From the NCBI GenBank assembly GCA_013362785.1, contig JABFVM010000374.1, positions 1 to 40,979 of the forward strand: 40,979 nucleotides of DNA. The letters are read 5' to 3'. The first letter of the stretch is position 1. Every line of letters starts with the position of its first letter. Below the pieces are notes generated by a model, which did not search any database, was not told where the DNA came from, and saw only the letters and a program-made list of their open reading frames with translations. The position numbers and the translations under genes were made by a program. Shown one piece after another: positions 6,295 through 13,013 of the stretch. The stretch comes from Streptomyces sp. (lineage in GTDB: Bacteria > Actinomycetota > Actinomycetes > Streptomycetales > Streptomycetaceae).

Positions 6295-7515
6295 TCACCG
6301 CACCGCGGTCTCAGCCTCCCGCTGCGGCACCGGCACCGGCAGTGGACCTGGCTCCGGATAGAAGTCCCGCGGCCGACCCTTCTTGTCCCGCAGCCCCACC
6401 AGCAGGCTGCCCGGATACTCCACCGCCCAGTAGCTCACCGCGGCGACCAGCACCCCGGCCGCGACGACGAGCAGCACCGCCAGCGGGAAGCCTGCCTGGG
6501 AGCGGGGCAGGGCGCCGGAGTCGTACAGGGCCAGCATCAGGGGTTCGTGCCAGATGTAGAGGCTGTAGCTGACCAGGCCCACGCCCGTCAGCCAGCCCGA
6601 GCGCAGCAGGGCGTGCCAGCGGGGGCGGGCGGTCGTGCGGACGTGGAGGGTGGCGTAGAGCAGGGCGAACCAGAGGAGCGCGGCCAGCGGGTGGTAGTAG
6701 GTGTGCCAGGTGTTCTCCGGGTCGGAGTGGTACGACAGGGCGTACAGGCCGACCGCCGAGGCCAGCGCCAGTGCCGTCGCCGTACGGGCGCCGATCCGGC
6801 CCCGCTCGCCCAGTGCCACCAGCAGTACCGCCAGGGCCATCCCGGCCGCGAAGCCGCCCAGGCGGGCCTGTGGGCCGAAGTAGACGGGCCAGTTGGTGTG
6901 GGGGACGCCGAGGGCGTGGTGGGCCACGGCGATCCAGGCGACCGGCGCCAGGTAGAGCGCCGCGCAGCCCGACGCGCACAGCAGCACGCGGGCTCGGCGG
7001 GTGCTCAGGCGCCGGCAGACGCGGATCGCCGCCGGGCCGACGGCGATCAGGGTGAGGTAGAACGCGATCTCCAGCGACAGCGACCAGGTGGGGCCCAGCG
7101 TGTAGAAGATCCGCTGCTGGTCGAAGACGTGCGTGAACGTGAGGTGTTCCAGCAGGTCGCGCCAGTCACCGGGCAGGGACGGGTTGCGCAGGGCCCAGAC
7201 CAGCAGGACCGCCAGGACGTAGAGCGGGAGGATCCGCGCCGCCCGGCGGAAGAGGAAGTCCCGGCGCGGGCGGGTCCGGTCGTCGCCGTCGATCGCGGCC
7301 CGGGCGTAGGAGAGCGTCAGCAGGTACGCCGACATGACGAAGAACAGGTCGATGACCTCCAGGGAGATCAGTGCCCCGAGGTAGGGGTTGTCGAGCGGCG
7401 GGTGGGCGCCCTGCGCGTCGTACACGTAGTACTGCTGCCAGACGTGGAAGACGACCGTGCTGAGGGCGGCCAGGCCCCGGTAGCCCTGGAGTTCGAGGCG
7501 GCGGGTGCTGCTCAC
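6295..7515 (-). CDS. Membrane acyltransferase, AT3 family (OafA/YrhL-like)
   Basis: About 406 residues with around ten hydrophobic helices. The N-terminus reads LELQGYRGLAALSTVVFHV, with Arg13 and His24 of the acyltransferase-3 motif. A later SLSLEIAFYL segment is the second conserved motif of this family, which moves acetyl or succinyl groups onto extracellular polysaccharides. The start GTG (7513-7515) overlaps the stop of the upstream glycosyltransferase gene as GTGA, so the two are translationally coupled. The natural reading is that this enzyme decorates the polymer made by its partner. The C-terminal tail after the last helix is cytoplasmic, Pro-rich and charged. The acyl donor and polymer are inferred from family only. 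Confidence 0.9.
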   Translation of the reverse strand: MSSTRRLELQGYRGLAALSTVVFHVWQQYYVYDAQGAHPPLDNPYLGALISLEVIDLFFVMSAYLLTLSYARAAIDGDDRTRPRRDFLFRRAARILPLYVLAVLLVWALRNPSLPGDWRDLLEHLTFTHVFDQQRIFYTLGPTWSLSLEIAFYLTLIAVGPAAIRVCRRLSTRRARVLLCASGCAALYLAPVAWIAVAHHALGVPHTNWPVYFGPQARLGGFAAGMALAVLLVALGERGRIGARTATALALASAVGLYALSYHSDPENTWHTYYHPLAALLWFALLYATLHVRTTARPRWHALLRSGWLTGVGLVSYSLYIWHEPLMLALYDSGALPRSQAGFPLAVLLVVAAGVLVAAVSYWAVEYPGSLLVGLRDKKGRPRDFYPEPGPLPVPVPQREAETAVR

Positions 7516-9854
7516 TCCTGCCCCACCGCCTTCGCCGCCGCCGTGCGGGGCGTGACCCGCCAACGGCGGTCTCCCAGCAGCTCCTTGAGGTGTGACTGGC
7601 GGGCCACGATGTTCTTGAAGTGGGTGTAGAAGACGGTCGAGATCAGCGCGTGCAGCCAGAACCAGCCGCGCCTGCGCCGCAGTTCGGGCACGGCGAGGCG
7701 GCCCGCGAACCCCGTCTGCAGCAGGCCCGCCGAGAGGGTGAAGGCGAAGGCGGCCAGGCAGGCCGGGGTGGCCCAGTTGATCTGGTCCGCGCCGCCTGCC
7801 CGCAGGGCCGAGTGGAGGAGGATCGGGAGGATCTGGAGGGAGAGCCACGGCTGGACCTCACGCCAGCCCAACAGGACCACCAATCCGGCCTTTTGGCGGG
7901 GCGTGAAGGACGGGTTGTGGAGGGCCTGCCGGAGGTGGCGCAGGGAGACCTGGAGCCAGCCCTGGGCCCAGCGTGAGCGCTGGTTCCACAGCGGCTTGAG
8001 GCGGGTGGGCGCCAGCTCGCGTGAGATCAGGGTCCGGTCGGTGGCGATACGGGCGCCCTCCGTCAACGCGCGTAGCGTCGAGTCGATGTCCTCCGTCAGC
8101 ATCGAGCCGTGCATCCGGGTACGGGCCAGCAGGTCGGTGCGCCAGAAGCCGTTGGAGCCGCCGAAGATGCCGAAGCCGTACAGGCGGGTGCGGCCCGGGT
8201 GGCTGACGGCGTAGATCGCCTCGAACTCGGCGGCCACCTGCCGGGCCACCCAGGAGCTGTCGCCGTTGCGGATCACGCAGTGGCCCTGGACGACGTCGTA
8301 ACCGTTGGACAGCCAGTCCCAGGCGTGCCGGAAGGCGTCCGGAGCCGGGTGGTGGTCGGCGTCGAAGATGCCGACGAACTCGCCGCGCACCCGGCTGACG
8401 GCGGCGTTGACGTTCTGCGCCTTGGAGGTGCTGCCGGCCACCGGGAGCAGCACCAACCGCGGGTCGCGCAGGGCGATTTCGCGCAGTGTGTCCTCGACCG
8501 GCAGCGCGTGGGGCGTGTTGTAGGCGAGGACGATCTCCAGGTCGCCGGGGTAGTCCAGGCGCAGGAAGGACTCGACGGTGTCGACGATCGTCGCGGCCTC
8601 GTTCGGCAGGTAGGCGGCGATGACGGCGCTCGCGGGCGGGTACGGCTGCGCGGGCGCCGTGGGCCGGGCGGGCGCGTCGAGCGAGAAGAGGCATTCGAGG
8701 AGGATCAGGGAGGCGGAGAGGACCAGCCCCGCCACCACCACCCAGTAGACCGACGAGGCGACGTCCCAGCCGAGCACCGCGTACGCCTGCTCGTACAGCG
8801 CGAACGGCACGCCCACGCCGATGAGCAGCGCGAGCAGGGGCGAGAGGGCCAGCAGGAGGGGGCGTACGACCTGGCGGGGGCGGCGGCGCGGGGTGGTGGC
8901 CCGCATCCACGGCTCGTAGCGGACGGGGCGCAGGTCGCGGTGGCGCAGGGCCTCGGCCACGGCGTCGCCCGCCCGGTCGACGGCACGGTCGTCGGCGTCG
9001 GTGAGGGGGAGCCAGCCGACGGCCGGGGTCAGCCGTACGTTCTCGTCGGCGACCACGAACCGGGTGCCGGCCACGGTGGTGGCGAACTCCTGGAGCGCAC
9101 GGCGAGCGCCCTCCTCGTCCACGCCGGGCATGAGGACGAGCAGTCGCCCCTCCTCGTCCCGGCCGAGCCGGTTGCTGCCGTTGCCGAGCCGCTCGGCGAC
9201 TCCGGCGAGGCGTTCGGCGACCTCGCGGCGCACCCGCGCCCCGAACCGTTCCACCAGCGCGTCCGCCTCGGCCACGCCGACCACCGCGAGGACACCTGCG
9301 CGGCGTCCGGGACGGCTTCCGGGGCGGCGCAGTTCGCGGTCGAGCTCGGCGCGGAAGTGGGGTGCGGAGTACAGGCCGGTGAGCGGGTCGAGGGCCAGCC
9401 GGTCGACGGGGACCGGGACGCGGTGCAGCTTGGCGGCGATCCGGGCCGACAGCTCGACGGGTTCGGCGGCCTCGGACAGACAGTCGTCGGCGCCGCCGCG
9501 CAACAGGCTGGCGATGCCGGCGGGTTCACGGTCCGCGGTGACCATGAGGAGAGGCAGGACCTGGCCCTGGGGTGCGGTGCGTATCTCCTGTACGACGGCC
9601 AGGGCCTGTTCGACGCCGCCGTGGCCGTCCAGGGCGACGATCGCGTCGGGCGGGGTGTGCTCGACGCTGCGGCCCACCTCGCCCGGGGCGGCGTGCGTGA
9701 CCGTGTAGCCCGTGGATTCGAGGGTGCGGGTGAGCCGTTCGCGTCGGGGGCCGGGGGTGCCGACCGCGAGGACACGGCCTTGTGCCGACCCGTCGGTCGG
9801 CGGGCAGGCCGGACTGTTCCGGGGCGCGGGTGCGCGCCTCAGTTCGGTGTGCAT
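7512..9854 (-). CDS. Fusion: receiver-like domain, degenerate GGDEF domain and family 2 glycosyltransferase
   Basis: A 780-residue protein. Residues 26-145 look like a response-regulator receiver (DAIVALDG near 70-77, then a MVTADREPAG segment and a GADDCL segment). Residues 153-313 resemble a GGDEF domain, beginning LDPLTGLYSAPHF, but the signature site reads GRDEEGR (231-237), so cyclase activity is unlikely. Two membrane helices (about 329-355 and 365-392) precede a processive GT2 domain with AYLPNEA, DAD (498-500), TEDID (587-591) and QRSRW (625-629), all expected catalytic motifs of cellulose/hyaluronan-type synthases. More helices follow. The enzyme probably polymerises and exports a glycan, gated by signal or nucleotide sensing in its N-terminus. 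It is coupled to the AT3 acyltransferase. ATG at 9852-9854 has no strong ribosome site. Confidence 0.9.
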   Translation of the reverse strand: MHTELRRAPAPRNSPACPPTDGSAQGRVLAVGTPGPRRERLTRTLESTGYTVTHAAPGEVGRSVEHTPPDAIVALDGHGGVEQALAVVQEIRTAPQGQVLPLLMVTADREPAGIASLLRGGADDCLSEAAEPVELSARIAAKLHRVPVPVDRLALDPLTGLYSAPHFRAELDRELRRPGSRPGRRAGVLAVVGVAEADALVERFGARVRREVAERLAGVAERLGNGSNRLGRDEEGRLLVLMPGVDEEGARRALQEFATTVAGTRFVVADENVRLTPAVGWLPLTDADDRAVDRAGDAVAEALRHRDLRPVRYEPWMRATTPRRRPRQVVRPLLLALSPLLALLIGVGVPFALYEQAYAVLGWDVASSVYWVVVAGLVLSASLILLECLFSLDAPARPTAPAQPYPPASAVIAAYLPNEAATIVDTVESFLRLDYPGDLEIVLAYNTPHALPVEDTLREIALRDPRLVLLPVAGSTSKAQNVNAAVSRVRGEFVGIFDADHHPAPDAFRHAWDWLSNGYDVVQGHCVIRNGDSSWVARQVAAEFEAIYAVSHPGRTRLYGFGIFGGSNGFWRTDLLARTRMHGSMLTEDIDSTLRALTEGARIATDRTLISRELAPTRLKPLWNQRSRWAQGWLQVSLRHLRQALHNPSFTPRQKAGLVVLLGWREVQPWLSLQILPILLHSALRAGGADQINWATPACLAAFAFTLSAGLLQTGFAGRLAVPELRRRRGWFWLHALISTVFYTHFKNIVARQSHLKELLGDRRWRVTPRTAAAKAVGQE

Positions 9855-9999
9855 GTATGAGGGTCCAATCCTGTTCGGATGTGGGGGGAGGACCTTTTGT
9901 CGTTACGTAGCCTCACCGAGCGTAGTGACGCGACACCCGCGGCGGTGTAACACCTTGATTGCCTTTGCGTGCCCATGCCAAGGAGGTAGAGGGAATCGC

Positions 10000-10116
10000 G
10001 TGACCGAGTGTGAGAGCAACGGGCGATGTGGAACCGGTGACGGACATTCTCCGTCCGGCACGACCGACCCGACGGTTCCTAGTGGTGCCAGGCCCGCCCG
10101 CCCGTGTTGTGGATGA
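10000..10116 (+). CDS. Possible 38-residue Cys-rich peptide
   Basis: A GTG at 10000 lies 13 bases after a strong AAGGAGG (9980-9986) and opens a 38-codon frame with four Cys, two of them in a Cys-Cys-Gly C-terminus. The frame overlaps the end of the MarR-like gene on the other strand by 38 bases. The spacing is longer than ideal and the composition is not clearly coding, so this is a candidate only. The rest of the 9855-9999 gap contains GGTGTAACACC-like dyad sequence (9938-9955 region) but nothing I can assign. Confidence 0.25.
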   Translation: MTECESNGRCGTGDGHSPSGTTDPTVPSGARPARPCCG

Positions 10117-10543
10117 ACCGCTGCAGCACCTTGAGGGTGGTCAGGTACTCCTCGTCGGAGATGCCCGTGTGTCGTTCCGCCCAGAGTTCGTCCTGGAGGG
10201 CCGCGGCCTTCTCGTAGAACGCCCTGCCCTCGGCCGTGATGCCCAGGCGTCCCTCGGCGTCCTCGGTGATCCAGCCCTGGACGATGGTCGTGTCGATCTC
10301 CGACTCCATGGATTGCGGGCCGGTGTCGAGGTAGTTCCGCAGGAGGCGGGACACCTCGTCGCGGGTCCTGACGGTGTCGGCACGGGCGACCTGCGCGAGG
10401 ACCCACCACTGCGGCTGGGTGGTGCCGATCCCGGCGAGCGCGCCCCGGGTGCGGTCGATGACGGCCTTGTAGGCCGCCCAACTCCAGTAGCCGATGGGCT
10501 GCTTGATCAGGTCGGAATCACTGTGCGAGTACGAGTACGCCAT
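10079..10543 (-). CDS. MarR-like winged-helix regulator
   Basis: A 154-residue, mostly helical protein. The order of elements matches MarR regulators: an N-terminal dimer helix, a PQWWVLAQVA helix, a RTRDEVSRLLRNYLDTG segment as the recognition region, then a wing (GWITEDAEGRLGITAEGRAFYE) and C-terminal helices. ATG at 10541-10543 is preceded by GGAGGGG on the minus strand. Its promoter region is unusual, a TTGACC / 19 bp / TACGGT element with a SoxR-like dyad, so it may be induced by redox-active compounds through a MerR-family factor encoded elsewhere. The target gene is not evident; the polysaccharide unit downstream on the same strand is a candidate. Confidence 0.8.
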   Translation of the reverse strand: MAYSYSHSDSDLIKQPIGYWSWAAYKAVIDRTRGALAGIGTTQPQWWVLAQVARADTVRTRDEVSRLLRNYLDTGPQSMESEIDTTIVQGWITEDAEGRLGITAEGRAFYEKAAALQDELWAERHTGISDEEYLTTLKVLQRFIHNTGGRAWHH

Positions 10544-10598
10544 GGCCGCCGGGCCCCTCCGTCGGTTCGGTCTCTGTTGAGCTGGTTCGACGCGACCG

Positions 10599-10629
10599 AC
10601 CGTAGAAACTCAACCCGACTTGAGGTCAA
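10599..10629 (-). promoter_or_regulatory. Elongated-spacer SoxR/MerR-like promoter of the MarR-like gene
   Basis: On the minus strand TTGACC (10624-10629) and TACGGT (10599-10604) are separated by exactly 19 bases. The spacer, with the last bases of the -35, reads CCTCAAGTCGGGTTGAG. The known SoxR box is CCTCAAGTTAACTTGAGG; both half-sites are largely kept and the centre differs. The -35 overlaps the stop codon of the upstream GntR gene. Confidence 0.6.
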
Positions 10630-11339
10630 GGCCGTTCGGTGTCGTCCGGCTCCCAGTCCAGCAACCGCACCTTCGCCACCGTACGGACATGGCGCCGCAT
10701 GGCCGCCGCCGCCTGCGCCGGGCGCTGGTCGGTGATCGCGTCGAGGATGGCCTGGTGCTGGGCGAGGGAGCGGGCCGGGCGGTGGGGCTGGCGGAGGGAT
10801 TCGGTGCGGCTCTCGGCGATCTGGCCGGCGATGGAGCGCATGAACTCGGCCAGGATGCTGCTGTGCGCGGCGGCGGTGACGGCGGCGTGGAAGAGCCGGT
10901 CGCCCTCCACTCCGTGGCGGTTGTCCTCGATCTCCTTCGCCATGTGCGCGAGAGCCGACCGCATCGCCGCGAGGTCCTCCTCCGTACGGCGCTCGGCGGC
11001 CAGTTCGGCGAGTTTCGTCTCCAGGGCCTCGCGGGCCTCCAGGACGTCCGGCAGCCGTCGGCGGCGCTCGACCATGCGCTCCACCGGCTCCACGTCGAGG
11101 CTGTCCCGCACGAGATACGTACCGCCCCCGTGCCGCACCTCCACCAGGCCCTGCACCTCCAGGACCACGATGGCCTGCTTCACGGAGGCCCGGCTCACCC
11201 CCAGCCGCTGGGCCAGGTCGCGCTCGGTCGGGAGCCGGTCCCCGGCGCCGAGGCCGCCCTCGGCGACGTACGAACGCAGCCGGTCGAGCACCTGCTCGTA
11301 GAGGCGCTGCTTGGTCATGGGGCGCAGGGCATCGGTCAC
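10626..11339 (-). CDS. GntR-family regulator, FadR subfamily; likely repressor of the malonate operon
   Basis: About 237 residues. Residues about 10-75 form the GntR winged helix (LYEQVLDRLRSYVAEG, GDRLPTERDLAQRLGVSRASVKQAI, then GLVEVRHGGGTYL). A C-terminal all-helical FadR-type (FCD) domain follows, with EAREALETKLAELAAER, a DRLFHAAVTAAAHS segment and QHQAILDAI, which contain the usual metal-binding Asp and His positions. The GTG at 11337-11339 is preceded by GGGGGAG; an ATG seven codons later is possible. It is divergent from the matC-like gene, with two identical TGGCTNAGCCA palindromes between, so local repression relieved by a small carboxylate or acyl-CoA is the expected mode. The ligand is inferred from context. 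Confidence 0.9.
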   Translation of the reverse strand: MTDALRPMTKQRLYEQVLDRLRSYVAEGGLGAGDRLPTERDLAQRLGVSRASVKQAIVVLEVQGLVEVRHGGGTYLVRDSLDVEPVERMVERRRRLPDVLEAREALETKLAELAAERRTEEDLAAMRSALAHMAKEIEDNRHGVEGDRLFHAAVTAAAHSSILAEFMRSIAGQIAESRTESLRQPHRPARSLAQHQAILDAITDQRPAQAAAAMRRHVRTVAKVRLLDWEPDDTERP

Positions 11340-11359
11340 GGGCTCCCCCTCTCGCCGGG

Positions 11360-11365
11360 AGCGTA
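11360..11365 (-). promoter_or_regulatory. -10 box of the gntR gene
   Basis: TACGCT on the minus strand fits TANNNT, with a transcription start expected near 11352 and the GTG at 11339. The operator at 11387-11403 lies at its -35 region, consistent with autorepression. Confidence 0.45.
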
Positions 11366-11386
11366 ACACCGGGCCGTCAGGTGGCA

Positions 11387-11403
11387 GAGTGGCTGAGCCA
11401 ATT
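11387..11403. promoter_or_regulatory. Operator copy 1, GAGTGGCTGAGCCAATT
   Basis: Forms a perfect 17-bp inverted repeat with 11464-11480. Each copy is itself built on the palindrome TGGCT-N-AGCCA. FadR-type GntR proteins bind short dyads of this kind, and the two copies flank the intergenic promoter region between gntR and the carrier gene. Confidence 0.8.
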
Positions 11404-11463
11404 TCTGCGGGAACCCTTGACGCCGCCCTCCGCCGACCCCACGCTATCCAGCCAGCAGGACCG

Positions 11464-11480
11464 AATTGGCTCAGCCACTC
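11464..11480. promoter_or_regulatory. Operator copy 2, AATTGGCTCAGCCACTC
   Basis: Exact reverse complement of 11387-11403, centre-to-centre 77 bp. Between the copies is TTGACG (11417-11422), a candidate -35 for the carrier gene, with a poor -10 around 11440-11448. Two sites about seven helical turns apart could support looping. Confidence 0.8.
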
Positions 11481-11496
11481 GACCACTGCCGCCGTT

Positions 11497-11528
11497 CCCC
11501 AACCCCCAACCCCCGACCCCCGACCCCC
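11497..11528 (-). other. G-quadruplex-type motif in the leader of the carrier gene
   Basis: The plus strand has C-runs of 4, 5, 5, 5 and 5 bases separated by AA or GA (11497-11500, 11503-11507, 11510-11514, 11517-11521, 11524-11528). The minus strand therefore has five G-tracts with two-base loops, matching the classical four-tract quadruplex pattern. It lies 33 bp upstream of the carrier start codon on the template strand. Confidence 0.8.
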
Positions 11529-11560
11529 AACAGCTCCGGGACCCAAAGACGGGAGCCCGT

Positions 11561-12961
11561 ATGTCCCCCGAACTCATCTCGATCCTCGTCCTCGCCGTGG
11601 TGTTCGTCATCGCCACGACCCGCTCGATCAACATGGGCGCGCTGGCCTTCGCCGCCGCCTTCGCGGTCGGCACGCTCGTCGCCGACCTCGACGCGGACGG
11701 CATCTTCGCCGGCTTCCCCGGCGACCTGTTCGTCGTCCTCGTCGGCGTCACGTACCTCTTCGCGATCGCCCGCTCCAACGGCACCACCGACTGGCTGGTG
11801 CACGCCTCCGTCCGGCTCGTCCGGGGCCGGGTGGCGCTCATCCCCTGGGTGATGTTCGCCCTCACCGGCGCACTCACCGCGATCGGAGCGGTAAGTCCGG
11901 CCGCCGTGGCGATCGTCGCTCCGATCGCCCTGAGCTTCGCGGCGCGATATGGGATCAGTCCGCTGCTGATGGGCGCGATGGTGGTGCATGGCGCGCAGGG
12001 CGGCGGCTTCTCCCCGATCAGCATCTACGGCTCGATCGTCAACGGCATCGTCGAGCGGGAGAAACTCCCGGGCAACGAGGTCACGCTGTTCCTGGCCTCG
12101 CTGATCGTCAACCTCGTCATCGCGGCGGTGGTGTTCGTCGCGTGCGGAGGGCTCGGGCTATGGAGGCAGGGGTCGGTGACGGAGGTCGACAGAGGCCTGG
12201 AGGGCGCCGGAGGCGCCCTGAAGGGGCGCGGGGAACTGCGCGACCAGCCACAACGAACCGACACAGGGCCTACGACAGCCCCCGGCACCCACCCCTCCCC
12301 CACAACCACCACAACCGTCACCCGCGAAACGACCCCCACCCCCACCCCCACCACCCCTCTCCCCCTCACCCCACCCCGAATCGCAACCCTCCTCTCCCTC
12401 ATCGCCCTCGTCATCGCCGTCCTCGTATTCGACCTGGACGCCGGCCTGACCGCGATCACCCTCGCCGTCGTCCTCAGCACCATCTGGCCGGACGACAGCC
12501 GCAAGGCAGTCGGCGAGATCGCCTGGCCGACCGTGCTGCTGATCTGCGGTGTGCTGACGTACGTCGGCGTACTGGACGAGATGGGCACCATCACCTGGGC
12601 CGGCGAGGGCGTCAGCGGCATCGGCGTACCGCTGCTGGCCGCCGTACTGCTCTGCTACATCGGCGCGATCGTCTCCGCGTTCGCCTCGTCCGTCGGCATC
12701 ATGGGCGCGCTCATCCCACTCGCCGTGCCGTTCCTGGCGCAGGGCGAGATCGGGGCGGTCGGCATGGTGGCGGCGCTCGCGGTGTCGGCGACGGTCGTGG
12801 ACGTGAGCCCCTTCTCGACGAACGGCGCGCTGGTGCTGGCCGCGGCACCGGACGTCGACCGTGAGCGTTTCTTCCGGCAGCTGATGATGTACGGAGGGAT
12901 CGTTGTGGCGGTGGTACCCGCGGTGGTGTGGCTGGTGATGGTCGTGCCGGGCTGGGGGTAG
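11561..12961 (+). CDS. matC: MatC-like dicarboxylate (malonate) carrier
   Basis: About 466 residues and about 11-12 hydrophobic helices in two halves. The N-terminal half resembles the MatC N-terminal domain of dicarboxylate carriers: an ISILVLAVVFVIATTRSINMG helix, then GPDLF-like FPGDLFVVLVGVTYLFAIA and GALTAIGAVSPAAVAIVAPI. The second half has the matching GALIPLAVPF and VDVSPFSTNGALV segments. The halves are joined by a cytoplasmic loop of about 90 residues rich in Thr and Pro (TPTPTPTTPLPLTPP), whose DNA is strongly C-rich. ATG at 11561 has GGGAG upstream. Placed before MatB, its likely role is import of malonate for activation to malonyl-CoA. The gene name rests on fold and context; another dicarboxylate is possible. 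Confidence 0.85.
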   Translation: MSPELISILVLAVVFVIATTRSINMGALAFAAAFAVGTLVADLDADGIFAGFPGDLFVVLVGVTYLFAIARSNGTTDWLVHASVRLVRGRVALIPWVMFALTGALTAIGAVSPAAVAIVAPIALSFAARYGISPLLMGAMVVHGAQGGGFSPISIYGSIVNGIVEREKLPGNEVTLFLASLIVNLVIAAVVFVACGGLGLWRQGSVTEVDRGLEGAGGALKGRGELRDQPQRTDTGPTTAPGTHPSPTTTTTVTRETTPTPTPTTPLPLTPPRIATLLSLIALVIAVLVFDLDAGLTAITLAVVLSTIWPDDSRKAVGEIAWPTVLLICGVLTYVGVLDEMGTITWAGEGVSGIGVPLLAAVLLCYIGAIVSAFASSVGIMGALIPLAVPFLAQGEIGAVGMVAALAVSATVVDVSPFSTNGALVLAAAPDVDRERFFRQLMMYGGIVVAVVPAVVWLVMVVPGWG

Positions 12962-13013
12962 GCCGGTGGACGAGAACACTCGGTGTCCGTTGAACAGTTA
13001 AGGAGTACGACGC

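Noticed and set aside
6547..7629. A long plus-strand frame antisense to the acyltransferase gene
   Set aside because: Composition is Gln/Gly/Arg/Val-rich shadow sequence without any domain, while the minus strand gives a full AT3 acyltransferase.
8109..9860. A 583-codon plus-strand frame antisense to the glycosyltransferase gene
   Set aside because: Shadow composition with no motif. The minus-strand frame holds DAD, TEDID and QRSRW motifs.
11381..11403. tRNA-like start (GGCAGAGTGGCTGAGCC resembles a Ser or Leu tRNA D-arm)
   Set aside because: No acceptor stem, anticodon arm or T-arm follows at tRNA spacing. The words are explained by the operator palindrome.
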